Part shown: positions 1 through 5,882 of the stretch, piece by piece | Position numbering within the stretch: the stretch's first letter is position 1 | Layout of the letters: each line of letters begins with the position of its first letter | From: Anaerolineales bacterium | GTDB taxonomy: Bacteria; Chloroflexota; Anaerolineae; Anaerolineales; Villigracilaceae | Length of the DNA stretch: 7,113 bases | Assembly: GCA_017882065.1 (NCBI GenBank) | Contig: JADGQD010000107.1 | Coordinates: 1 to 7,113 of the forward strand | Direction: 5' to 3' | The notes under the pieces: generated by a model | Told to the model about the DNA's origin: nothing | Databases searched by the model: none | The model's input: only the letters and a program-made list of their open reading frames with translations | Program-made: the position numbers and the translations under genes

Positions 1-2
1 CC

Positions 3-683
3 ACTGACCAGCGTGTACTATTTGACAAAATTGTGGAGGGGATGGTTTACGTGGCCGAGGCAGACTACGGCTGGTTGTTGTTGCGCGACGAGCGCAGCCG
101 GACTTTTGTGCTGACGGCGCACCGCAACCTGCCCGATGTTTGGGCTAAAAAACTGGGTCAACCTCTAGACGATGGTGTCAGTTCGCTTGTATCGCTCTCC
201 GGTGAAACCTTCGCCATTAATGGCGAGCCGCTCAAACGATTCAAGGCGGCCTCGCTGGGGAATTCTGTAGTGGTTGTACCGATCAAGATCCAGCAGGAAG
301 TCATTGGCTTACTGGTCATCGTCCGCAAGGCTGACGTTGTTTTTGAGCACAATATGCAAACGTTGCTGGAGGCGGTGGCTGATTACGCCTCAGTCTCTCT
401 TGTCAATGCGCGCCTTTTCCGCACCCTGCAAGAGAGTGCTGATGCGGCCCAGACAAGAGAAAAGTCGAAGTCTGAACAACTCCAGGCATTGCGGCAGGAG
501 CTTCAATCCCTTATCCAACTAGTGACCTATCCCATTGATTTGTTGCTTACTGGTAAAATAGGAACGTTGACGGACGAACAGCAACAGGCTTTGAAGTCAA
601 CACAATCGGCGTTGCAGCGTACTTTGCAACTGGTTACAGCGGAGCAGCCCTCCCAGCCGCTTGCAATGCTGAATAATAGATAA
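3..683 (+). CDS. GAF domain protein with a degenerate histidine-kinase dimerisation (DHp) tail, 5' end outside the window
   Basis: The frame is open to the left edge (TDQRVLFDKI precedes the GTG at 33), and the GAF fold would be incomplete if it began at that GTG, so the gene starts upstream. Numbering from GTG 33, residues 1 to about 128 look like a GAF sensor domain, ending in the typical helix ADYASVSLVNARLF. Residues 130-155 are a charged helix, probably coiled coil. Residues 154-203 align by eye with a HisKA helix pair: RQELQSLIQLV takes the place of SHELRTPLTSI, and DLLLTGKIGTLTDEQQQAL matches the usual DLLL..G.LT.EQ turn. The phospho-accepting His is Gln155 and no ATPase domain follows, so it should not be a kinase. 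It appears soluble. It probably senses a small molecule or redox signal and may partner the kinase encoded 10 nt downstream. The GAF call is firm; the DHp call is an inference from pattern. Confidence 0.85.
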   Translation, partial: TDQRVLFDKIVEGMVYVAEADYGWLLLRDERSRTFVLTAHRNLPDVWAKKLGQPLDDGVSSLVSLSGETFAINGEPLKRFKAASLGNSVVVVPIKIQQEVIGLLVIVRKADVVFEHNMQTLLEAVADYASVSLVNARLFRTLQESADAAQTREKSKSEQLQALRQELQSLIQLVTYPIDLLLTGKIGTLTDEQQQALKSTQSALQRTLQLVTAEQPSQPLAMLNNR

Positions 684-693
684 CGGTTGGTAT

Positions 694-2154
694 ATGCCAA
701 AATCTGATTTGGTTCTACTGGCGCTTGATGATGAGCAAATCCTTCAACTATTTGACCGGGCGTTAACCGCGGTTTCGTATCACGTTGCCATCGCGCGGGA
801 TCTCGCTACGCTTAATAAGTCCTTGCAGGAATCCTCGCCGGCCCTGGTGATCATCAGTCAAAATTTCAATGGGGGAGATGAGTTGGAAATCGCCGCCGGG
901 ATGTTGGAACGTTTTCCGACCATGCCAGTTTTGCTCTTACTCCTGCAGGATTCCCCTGAGATTGTTAAAAAAGCAATCCATGTAGGCGTAAGTGACTGTC
1001 TATATGCTCCTCTGCATATCGAAGAAATCATGAAGACCGTGGAGAATAGCATCAAACGCTCTGACCGGATCGGTGATTGGACCCGGCGCGAGGTCAATCG
1101 CACGACAGCCACGCTCCAGCGGCGCGTGGATGAGCTGCAAAAACTCGATACCGTTTTTGAGCATATCGAGGACGGGGTCATCATCCTTGACGAAAAGTCG
1201 AATCTCCTGTTGATTAATCCAGCGGCGCGCAGGGATTTCGGTCTCTGGCAGGATGACACGGTGAAAGGAAAACCGGTCAGCGAAGTGCTGCCTCATCCGG
1301 ATTTAAAAATTCTTTTGAGCGAAAGCATAAAAAACGCCATGCCACATAATGAAATCACTTTTGAAGATGGGCGTGTCCTTTCGGCTCAATGCACACCCAT
1401 CCCGCTGATTGGTGTGGCGATTACCATGCAGGATATTACCTATCTCAAGCAAATTGACCGCTTGAAGAACGAATTTGTTAATACCGTCTCCCACGATTTG
1501 CGTTCCCCGCTGACAGCCATCCTCGGCTATGTGGGTTTGCTTGACCGGGTTGGACCGGTCAATGATCAACAGCGCGAATTCATCCATCGTGTCCAGAACA
1601 GTGTGCAGAGCGTCACCTCACTGGTCAATGACCTGCTTGAACTGGGCCGGATCGAAGCCGGATTTGATACCCAGAAGGAAGTAGTACCTCTGGAGGAGAT
1701 TATCCGTAATTCGCTGGAAACCCTCGGCGGCCAGATTTCTGATAAAAAAATGAATCTCCATCTCAATTTTCCAATGGATATTCCCCCGATGCGCGGCAAC
1801 CCGATTCGTTTGCGCCAGATGCTGGATAACCTGATTGGGAATGCGATTAAATACACTCCGGAAGGCGGCGATATTACCATTGACGTGGAAGCGCAAAACG
1901 ATCAAGTCATTTTGCGCCTCTCGGACACTGGTCCCGGCATTCCACCTGCCGACCAACCCCATATATTCGAGAAATTCTATCGTGCCAGCAATGTTCCAAA
2001 AGGGGTGGGGGGCTCCGGGCTGGGCCTGGCGATTGTCAAATCCATTGTAGACAACCATCAGGGCCGCATTTGGGTTGAATCCTTGGTCGGGCAGGGGTCA
2101 GCTTTTACGGTGGTTTTACCGCTCTATAAGCAGGCAGTAGCGAAACCGGCCTAG
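694..2154 (+). CDS. Soluble sensor histidine kinase: receiver-like, PAS, HisKA, HATPase_c
   Basis: The 486-residue protein has no membrane segment or signal peptide, so it should act in the cytoplasm. Residues 5-122 have the length and pattern of a response-regulator receiver. The acidic pair D12/D13 is kept, but the phospho-acceptor position is Ser55 (LVIISQNF), the conserved Thr is lost (LLLLLQDSP) and the Lys is Ala105 (LYAPL). A coiled region (125-150) leads to a PAS domain at about 150-255. The HisKA H-box is VSHDLRSPL with His267. The ATPase core is complete: N-box DNLIGNAIKYTP (378-389), G1 DTGPG (411-415), F-box IFEKFY, and G2 GVGGSGLGL (437-445). It should autophosphorylate His267 and pass the phosphate to an unknown response regulator; no regulator gene is in the window. 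The ATG lies 10 nt after the GAF gene stop with no strong ribosome-binding site, which suggests translational coupling. A terminator follows. Confidence 0.95.
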   Translation: MPKSDLVLLALDDEQILQLFDRALTAVSYHVAIARDLATLNKSLQESSPALVIISQNFNGGDELEIAAGMLERFPTMPVLLLLLQDSPEIVKKAIHVGVSDCLYAPLHIEEIMKTVENSIKRSDRIGDWTRREVNRTTATLQRRVDELQKLDTVFEHIEDGVIILDEKSNLLLINPAARRDFGLWQDDTVKGKPVSEVLPHPDLKILLSESIKNAMPHNEITFEDGRVLSAQCTPIPLIGVAITMQDITYLKQIDRLKNEFVNTVSHDLRSPLTAILGYVGLLDRVGPVNDQQREFIHRVQNSVQSVTSLVNDLLELGRIEAGFDTQKEVVPLEEIIRNSLETLGGQISDKKMNLHLNFPMDIPPMRGNPIRLRQMLDNLIGNAIKYTPEGGDITIDVEAQNDQVILRLSDTGPGIPPADQPHIFEKFYRASNVPKGVGGSGLGLAIVKSIVDNHQGRIWVESLVGQGSAFTVVLPLYKQAVAKPA

Positions 2155-2170
2155 AAGCGCTTCTCAATTC

Positions 2171-2204
2171 AAAAACGCAGAGGGTTCCGTCTCTGCGTTT
2201 TTTT
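2171..2204 (+). terminator. Intrinsic terminator after the histidine kinase gene
   Basis: A perfect 12-bp inverted repeat (AAAAACGCAGAG at 2171-2182, CTCTGCGTTTTT at 2191-2202) encloses an 8-nt loop and runs into a T tract ending at 2204. It lies 16 nt after the kinase stop codon and should end the GAF/kinase transcript. The A-rich 5' arm gives weak matching activity in the other direction. Confidence 0.92.
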
Positions 2205-2297
2205 GTTACAGGGTGCTGCGTAAACATTAGAACCAAAATCATCGTTTATTCCTTACTTTTTGGCCGCGTCAGTTCAGATATTTCTGCAAGAAGCAGT

Positions 2298-2334
2298 AAA
2301 AACAGCCTCCGCAGATGGAGCTATCTGCGGAGGC
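2298..2334 (-). terminator. Intrinsic terminator of the minus-strand gene cluster
   Basis: A perfect 12-bp stem (GCCTCCGCAGAT at 2305-2316, ATCTGCGGAGGC at 2323-2334) has a 6-nt loop. Read on the minus strand, it is followed by TGTTTTT (complement of 2298-2304). It lies about 130 nt beyond the stop of the DNPH1-like gene and is the likely end of that transcript. On the plus strand no T run follows, so the minus orientation is preferred. Confidence 0.75.
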
Positions 2335-2354
2335 GTTCGCCAAAGGAGGAGACA

Positions 2355-2429
2355 GTGACAAGCAAGATTGGAGGTTTTATGCCTCCGTCTCCAACCACTA
2401 TCATAGTACACTTGTCTGACAGGGGCTAG
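2355..2429 (+). CDS. Possible 24-residue small protein between converging genes
   Basis: AAAGGAGG (2342-2349), a near-perfect ribosome-binding site, stands 5 nt before GTG 2355, which opens 24 codons (MTSKIGGFMPPSPTTIIVHL, then SDRG) ending at TAG 2427-2429. The peptide has no recognisable domain. GGAGG/CCTCC (2370-2374 with 2382-2386) and GGAGAC/GTCTCC (2348-2353 with 2387-2392) could form a two-part hairpin that hides the ribosome-binding site. No clear promoter is visible, and the preceding terminators lie between it and the kinase operon. It could be a real leader-like small gene, a structured RNA, or chance. Confidence 0.2.
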   Translation: MTSKIGGFMPPSPTTIIVHLSDRG

Positions 2430-2461
2430 AGCGGAAAGTCATGCTTAATTCGTGATTAACT

Positions 2462-2887
2462 TCACAATTGAACCTGACTATGCAGGAAAGAACGGATTGC
2501 TGCAATGGCCTCTTCAGAGTCGTGATAGCTTATTACAGAAATAGTCGGATGCGAGTTCCCGGACAACATCTTCGAGATGGGCTGCCCCTCACGATAAACG
2601 CACAGGACCGGCTTACCGAGATTCAGCGCGTACGCGACCTCGTACCCGACTCCGTGCGAGGGTGTGCTGACTTCAGCCACCAGCGCCTCACAGGTGCGGA
2701 TCCAGGCCGTATCTCGCTCGTAGATTTCGCGCGGGGGTACCTGCCCTTCGAACACTTTCACTTTCGAATCGGCCAGGTGTGCGGTTGGGACCTCGTGACC
2801 ATCGGACAACAAGGCGGAGGTGATGGCACGATAGATAGATTCAAAATCCCGCCCGCCTGTAATGGAACAGGCGAAGTAGATGTTCAT
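2462..2887 (-). CDS. DNPH1/Rcl-like 2'-deoxynucleoside 5'-phosphate N-hydrolase (nucleoside 2-deoxyribosyltransferase family)
   Basis: At 141 residues this is close to the size of mammalian Rcl/DNPH1, which cleaves the glycosidic bond of deoxynucleoside 5'-monophosphates to give a free base and deoxyribose 5-phosphate. Visible family motifs are the N-terminal IYFACSITGGR (residues 3-13), which forms the phosphate/nucleotide loop, ERDTAWI with Asp59, and AEVSTPSHGVGYE (71-83) with Ser77 and the catalytic Glu83. These correspond to the Asp69, Ser87 and Glu93 region of rat Rcl. The protein is cytosolic, and the family forms dimers. It is last in the minus-strand cluster, 46 nt after the translin-family gene, and is followed by a terminator. 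The ATG is preceded only by a weak GAGA-type ribosome site, which fits translation coupled to the gene before it. The substrate may be a normal or a damaged dNMP. A deoxyribosyltransferase is the alternative, but the GGR and GVGYE motifs favour the hydrolase branch. Confidence 0.85.
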   Translation of the reverse strand: MNIYFACSITGGRDFESIYRAITSALLSDGHEVPTAHLADSKVKVFEGQVPPREIYERDTAWIRTCEALVAEVSTPSHGVGYEVAYALNLGKPVLCVYREGQPISKMLSGNSHPTISVISYHDSEEAIAAIRSFLHSQVQL

Positions 2888-2933
2888 TGTTTCTCGGAGA
2901 GACTGGCATGAAGGTCGGATTGGGGCATGGGGG

Positions 2934-3620
2934 CTACACCTCTTTTTCAGGTGGCAGGGGGAGCCGCGCGCTCTCCAGCAGCGACTCGGACCCGGGTAAC
3001 TGCCCGCTCAGGCGGGAGAGGGAACGTTCCAGTTTTTCGCCGCGCAAGCTGAAGGTCACATCGCCGCGGGTGCGTTCGATAATGGCGCGGATAACGTCAG
3101 TCTGGCGGCGCAGTCCGTTGGTGATTGCGTCGGGATAGTCCATAGTCACCAGGATGGCAAAGATATCATCCATGTAACCAAGCAGGCGTTCGGCTTCGGC
3201 GGAGTCATCCTGGCGGAGCGTATCCAGACAGCGGCGGCGCATTTCGCCCACCGACTCAGCCAGCCCGTTCAGGTAAGTATTGGGCGGCAGGTTGAGTTCT
3301 TCGGGTGTGGGCAGGGCTTGATGGCGGATGAGGGCGCAGGTGATGCTGGCCTCGGCAAATTCTTTCAAGGAATCCTGCGTGTACCCGGCATAGTAGAAAG
3401 CGGGATAATCAGCCAGGTCGGTTCGCAGGGCGTCGGCAAGTTGACGGGCTTCATCCAAGTGAGCCTGCATTACGTCCGTTTCGTTGCGGTGGACAGCGCG
3501 GATGGACAGGGCGCAGGCGCGTGTAAGCGCCCGTGCCTGCCCCAGGGCGTTGTCGCGGGTGGCGGTCTGCGCATCGAAGGTCTGGCGAATTTGTTCGGCA
3601 ATCTTTTCGAGTTTTTGCAT
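2934..3620 (-). CDS. Translin family protein
   Basis: The 228-residue, almost wholly alpha-helical protein has the length and pattern of archaeal and bacterial translin homologues. The C-terminal signature MDYPDAITNGLRRQTDVI (160-177), followed by ERTRGDVTFSLR, is the best-conserved part of the family. The central EFAEASITCALI (87-98) and GLAESVGEMRRRCLD (119-133) segments match helices that carry the acidic residues of the RNase-active TRAX branch; Glu122 and Glu126 are candidate catalytic residues. Family members bind single-stranded RNA or DNA as octamers, and some cleave RNA. Which applies here cannot be read from sequence. The ATG has a ribosome-binding site AGGA 7 nt upstream. The last 20 residues are Pro/Glu-rich and probably disordered. 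It lies 169 nt after the DUF3467 gene and 46 nt before the DNPH1-like gene, in a neighbourhood that also includes ssb, so a nucleic-acid role is consistent. Confidence 0.85.
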   Translation of the reverse strand: MQKLEKIAEQIRQTFDAQTATRDNALGQARALTRACALSIRAVHRNETDVMQAHLDEARQLADALRTDLADYPAFYYAGYTQDSLKEFAEASITCALIRHQALPTPEELNLPPNTYLNGLAESVGEMRRRCLDTLRQDDSAEAERLLGYMDDIFAILVTMDYPDAITNGLRRQTDVIRAIIERTRGDVTFSLRGEKLERSLSRLSGQLPGSESLLESARLPLPPEKEV

Positions 3621-3627
3621 GGATTTT

Positions 3628-3631
3628 TCCT
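3628..3631 (-). promoter_or_regulatory. Ribosome-binding site of the translin-family gene
   Basis: On the minus strand AGGA lies 7 nt before ATG 3618-3620, which supports this start. The sequence beyond it (GAAACTTAC) offers no other in-frame start with a better site. Confidence 0.6.
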
Positions 3632-3684
3632 GTAAGTTTCTATCCTAAAATTGCTCTCGCCGCCGTCCCTGGCGAAGCACATCG

Positions 3685-3729
3685 TACCCGCAGGGTATCC
3701 CCGAAGGGGGCGGCGGCGGAGACGCCGCC
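3685..3729. repeat. Cluster of three short GC-rich hairpins
   Basis: Three consecutive inverted repeats are visible: TACCC/GGGTA (3685-3697, loop GCA), CCCC/GGGG (3699-3709, loop GAA), and GGCGGCG/CGCCGCC (3712-3729, loop GAGA). They lie in the gap between the DUF3467 and translin-family genes. The third resembles the GGCGGC/GCCGCC hairpins in the repeat island near 6595-6720, including a shared ACGCCGCCT core. This suggests a dispersed intergenic repeat of this genome. No coding potential is seen here. Confidence 0.55.
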
Positions 3730-3751
3730 TGGAGAATAATTTCCAAGTGAT

Positions 3752-3783
3752 CGGACGCGGACGAATGTTGACGTCCGCGTCCG
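3752..3783. terminator. Strong hairpin directly after the DUF3467 gene, terminator or 3'-end stabiliser
   Basis: A perfect 12-bp inverted repeat (CGGACGCGGACG at 3752-3763, CGTCCGCGTCCG at 3772-3783) with an 8-nt loop begins 6 nt after the DUF3467 stop codon on the minus strand. The minus strand lacks a T run after it; the plus strand has only TTTTGG. It may attenuate or stabilise the ssb-DUF3467 mRNA rather than act as a classical intrinsic terminator. Confidence 0.5.
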
Positions 3784-3789
3784 TTTTGG

Positions 3790-4167
3790 TTACTTTTTCG
3801 GTTCTTGAGGCGGTTCTTGAGGCGGTTCTTGTGGTGGTTCTTTAGGCGGTTCCGGCGGGTGAAAGGGTTTGAAGAGCGAATCGGCCAGCGACGGGCCGCC
3901 AACGGGAATGTTGATGGTTCCAAAGGTGGCCTGATAGCGCGCCAGGTTTTCGTTGAGCGCCTGGGCGAATAACTTCAGCGCTACCGGTGACATGACCACA
4001 CGGGCGGTCACGGTCGCTTTTGTATCGCCGGGCAGGAGCCGCGCAAAATCCAACACGAACTCCGCCGGGGCATGAGCGATGCGCGCCAGGTTGGCGTAGA
4101 CCGGATGCAGGTCCGGCGGGATTTCGATCTGGAAGGCGGTCTGTGGTTTGGGAGGGGGGAGTGCCAC
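3790..4167 (-). CDS. DUF3467 family protein with a proline/glutamate repeat tail
   Basis: The 125-residue protein matches DUF3467, a small family of unknown function. The signature runs from IEIPPDLHPVYANLARI (14-30) through AHAPAEFVLDFARLLPG (31-47) to ARVVMSP (55-61) and the helix LFAQALNENLARYQATFG. After about residue 103 it changes to a low-complexity tail made of PQEP/PKEP units and ending PKK, encoded by a 12-bp tandem repeat. The start is GTG 4165-4167: an in-frame TAA (the ssb stop) lies 18 nt upstream, and no ATG lies between. The short spacing indicates cotranscription and probably translational coupling with ssb. There is no signal peptide or membrane segment. The biochemical role is unknown; the position next to ssb is the only hint. 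Confidence 0.85.
   Translation of the reverse strand: MALPPPKPQTAFQIEIPPDLHPVYANLARIAHAPAEFVLDFARLLPGDTKATVTARVVMSPVALKLFAQALNENLARYQATFGTINIPVGGPSLADSLFKPFHPPEPPKEPPQEPPQEPPQEPKK
3799..3858 (-). repeat. 12-bp tandem repeat encoding the Pro/Glu tail
   Basis: There are five head-to-tail 12-bp units. Plus-strand CGGTTCTTGAGG occurs twice, followed by CGGTTCTTGTGG, TGGTTCTTTAGG and CGGTTCCGGCGG. Each encodes a four-residue unit on the minus strand (PPEP, PKEP, then PQEP three times). The near-identity of the distal units points to recent slippage, and copy number could vary between strains. Confidence 0.85.
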
Positions 4168-4185
4168 TTGGGTCTCGCTTTCGGA

Positions 4186-4617
4186 TTAGAAGGGGATATC
4201 CTCGGATTCGGCCGGGGCTGCACCATCCTCCGCGGCGGGTGCGCTGCCCGCGCCGCTGCTTTCCGTCTCGGCACGTGAACTCAGGAAACGCACAGTCTGG
4301 GCAGAGACTTCAAAGGAGGCGCGGGAGGTTCCGTCCTGGGCCTGCCAGATGCGCGGCCCGCCGGTGACGGGGTCGGCGGTCAGGCGGCCTTCGACGAGCA
4401 CTTTCGAACCTTTTTTAAGATATTGATTGCAGGTCTCGCCCGTTTTGCCCCAGGCCGAGACGCGGAACCAGATGGTCTCCTTGACCGTTTCGCCGTTATT
4501 GTTGGTGTACTGGCGGTTGGTGGCCACCGAGAAGGATGTGACGGCCTGGCCGGAGGGGGTGTAACGCATTTCCGGATCGCGGCCTACGTTACCTACGATG
4601 ATAATGGTTTGGTACAT
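4186..4617 (-). CDS. ssb: Single-stranded DNA-binding protein
   Basis: The 143-residue protein has the standard bacterial SSB layout. The OB-fold spans residues 1-112, with MYQTIIIVGNVGRDPEMRYT at the start, TIWFRVSAWGK (48-58) carrying aromatic DNA-stacking residues Trp50, Phe51 and Trp56, and YLKKGSKVLVEGRL (66-79). A short Gly/Ala/Ser/Glu-rich disordered linker follows, and then the acidic interaction tip ESEDIPF, which in this family recruits replication and repair proteins. It should bind single-stranded DNA as a homotetramer. The ATG is supported by AGGAG 7 nt upstream. It is followed after 18 nt by the DUF3467 gene. A GC-rich hairpin lies just before its ribosome-binding site. Confidence 0.97.
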   Translation of the reverse strand: MYQTIIIVGNVGRDPEMRYTPSGQAVTSFSVATNRQYTNNNGETVKETIWFRVSAWGKTGETCNQYLKKGSKVLVEGRLTADPVTGGPRIWQAQDGTSRASFEVSAQTVRFLSSRAETESSGAGSAPAAEDGAAPAESEDIPF

Positions 4618-4624
4618 GGGGAAT

Positions 4625-4629
4625 CTCCT
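4625..4629 (-). promoter_or_regulatory. Ribosome-binding site of ssb
   Basis: AGGAG on the minus strand, within AAGAGGAGA, lies 7 nt before ATG 4615-4617. It is the strongest such site in the minus-strand cluster. Confidence 0.75.
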
Positions 4630-4644
4630 CTTGAGGGTATAGGA

Positions 4645-4663
4645 CCCGCCGCAGCGCGGCGGG
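4645..4663 (-). promoter_or_regulatory. GC-rich hairpin in the ssb leader
   Basis: CCCGCCGC/GCGGCGGG forms an 8-bp stem with a 3-nt loop between the phosphodiesterase stop (4689) and the ssb ribosome-binding site. No T run follows on the minus strand. It could be a weak terminator, an mRNA processing or stability element, or a leader structure acting on ssb. No confident -35/-10 pair was found in the 71-nt gap. Confidence 0.4.
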
Positions 4664-4688
4664 GACAGTGTGACAGGTCAATTTTACA

Positions 4689-5882
4689 TCACATTTCCCA
4701 GGTCAACAGCGGGATTTCCATTTCCTGTGGGGTCAGCCCGCCGTGGTGGCCATAGTATCTCTGCTCATGCTTGTCTTTTTCGTACCACCAGACCGACTCA
4801 TAGCGGTAGGGCAGGAGCACCAGGTCACCGGCGCGGGCACAGAATTTGGGGGACAGCCGCGGGCCGAACCAGCCCTCGGACATTAGATCCGCCACCTTCC
4901 GGACCTCAGCCCGGCCTTCCAGCCGCGGAGTGAGAAACGCCTGGGCCTCGTCCACCAACCCGGCCTGGATGTACAGGAAAAAGTCGCGCGCCGACCCGCC
5001 CGGGACGAGCAGTTCGCCCCGGCGGTTGGTCTTCAGGAATTTTTCGATGCCTGCAAAACGCGGGTCGCGGTTGAGATAGACGGTGGTGTGTGGGTCGGTC
5101 TCAGACTGGCCGTGGTCGGCGGTCAGCAGGAACAGGATCTTCCTGTGGCTGCCGGCCAGCGCTTTCAGGAAGATATTCTCCATGGTCATCAGAAAGACCT
5201 GGATCTCGGCGGTGGTTTGGGGAGAATCGGGTCCGTACTCGTGGCTGATGGCGTCCAGCTTTTCGTTGTACAGAACAAAATAGGACGGCGGCGTGGATTT
5301 GGCCAGCGCGTCTGCCAGGTTGATCAGCGCCTCGGGCAGGGTCTTATAGCCGATGGATCTGGCTCCGGAGAAGATTACATCCCCGAAAGAGGAGGGGGTG
5401 TACTCGCGGTGCTGGAAGATGGAGCTGGTCACGCCTTGCTTCTTGAGCGACTGGTAGAGCGTGGTTGTCGGGAAGAGATGGCGCGGCTTTGCCCCGACAG
5501 ATTTGAGCGTATCGCGCTGGAACGTGCCGGCAAAGGAAAAGAGCAGGGGAGCGATGATCGCGTCGAGCGCAGGCTCATAGTAAATCCACTCGAAAATGCC
5601 ATGCTCGCCGACCGGCATGCCAGTGTGGAGAGTGGTGATGTGGGCGGCAGTGGTGGACGGGAATTGGGCGGTCAGTTTTTCCACCTGCCCGAGCCGGGCA
5701 ACGGTTTTCAGGAAGGGAGCATCCTGGAATTTTTCGAAGAATCGCCAGCCGAAACCGTCGATCAGGAACAGGACGACCGCGTCATATTTTTGAGGAGCGG
5801 TCAACAGGTCCGTGATGCGCTGCGGGAGGGAGGCGAAGCCCCCGGAGTCGTAGCGGGGTTTGACGAAGCCGGTGTTCATCAT
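4689..5882 (-). CDS. Alkaline phosphatase superfamily protein (type I phosphodiesterase / nucleotide pyrophosphatase-like)
   Basis: The 397-residue protein carries the two-metal site of the alkaline phosphatase superfamily in order: Asp42 in LFLIDGFGW, the nucleophile region FPSTTAAHITTLHTGMP (Thr77 or Thr78), GEHGIFEW, Asp210 and His214 in LDAISHEYG, Asp256 and His257 in TADHG, and His379/His380 in YGHHGG. This matches the phosphodiesterase/pyrophosphatase (NPP-like) branch; the substrate cannot be told. There is no signal peptide, so it is probably cytoplasmic. The frame stays open upstream to 6338, but those 152 codons translate to Arg/His-rich nonsense antisense to nothing and overlap the EamA gene in another frame. 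The true start is ATG 5880-5882, whose ATGA overlaps the EamA stop, or the next codon, also ATG. It is translationally coupled to the transporter, and ssb follows after 71 nt. Confidence 0.9.
   Translation of the reverse strand: MMNTGFVKPRYDSGGFASLPQRITDLLTAPQKYDAVVLFLIDGFGWRFFEKFQDAPFLKTVARLGQVEKLTAQFPSTTAAHITTLHTGMPVGEHGIFEWIYYEPALDAIIAPLLFSFAGTFQRDTLKSVGAKPRHLFPTTTLYQSLKKQGVTSSIFQHREYTPSSFGDVIFSGARSIGYKTLPEALINLADALAKSTPPSYFVLYNEKLDAISHEYGPDSPQTTAEIQVFLMTMENIFLKALAGSHRKILFLLTADHGQSETDPHTTVYLNRDPRFAGIEKFLKTNRRGELLVPGGSARDFFLYIQAGLVDEAQAFLTPRLEGRAEVRKVADLMSEGWFGPRLSPKFCARAGDLVLLPYRYESVWWYEKDKHEQRYYGHHGGLTPQEMEIPLLTWEM

Larger units (their letters stand above)
2205..2461. other. Convergent intergenic region
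   Basis: This region lies between the ends of the plus-strand kinase operon and the minus-strand cluster. It holds the minus-strand terminator, the tentative 24-codon frame, and a small imperfect palindrome TTAAT/ATTAA at 2445-2459 just before the DNPH1-like stop. GGAGG occurs three times (2329, 2345, 2370) and CCTCC twice (2306, 2382), so alternative pairings are possible if the region is transcribed. No tRNA or known RNA family was recognised. Confidence 0.5.

Noticed and set aside
1618..2058. 146-codon minus-strand frame inside the kinase gene
   Set aside because: It is antisense to the HATPase core and has no recognisable domain.
2468..2911. 147-codon plus-strand frame across the DNPH1-like gene
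   Set aside because: It is antisense to a gene with clear catalytic motifs and lacks any domain pattern or ribosome site.
2462..4617. Anti-phage defence island based on SSB, translin and a nucleotide N-glycosidase
   Set aside because: There is no sensor, toxin-like effector, cyclase or mobile context beside these genes. Housekeeping nucleic-acid and nucleotide functions explain them better.
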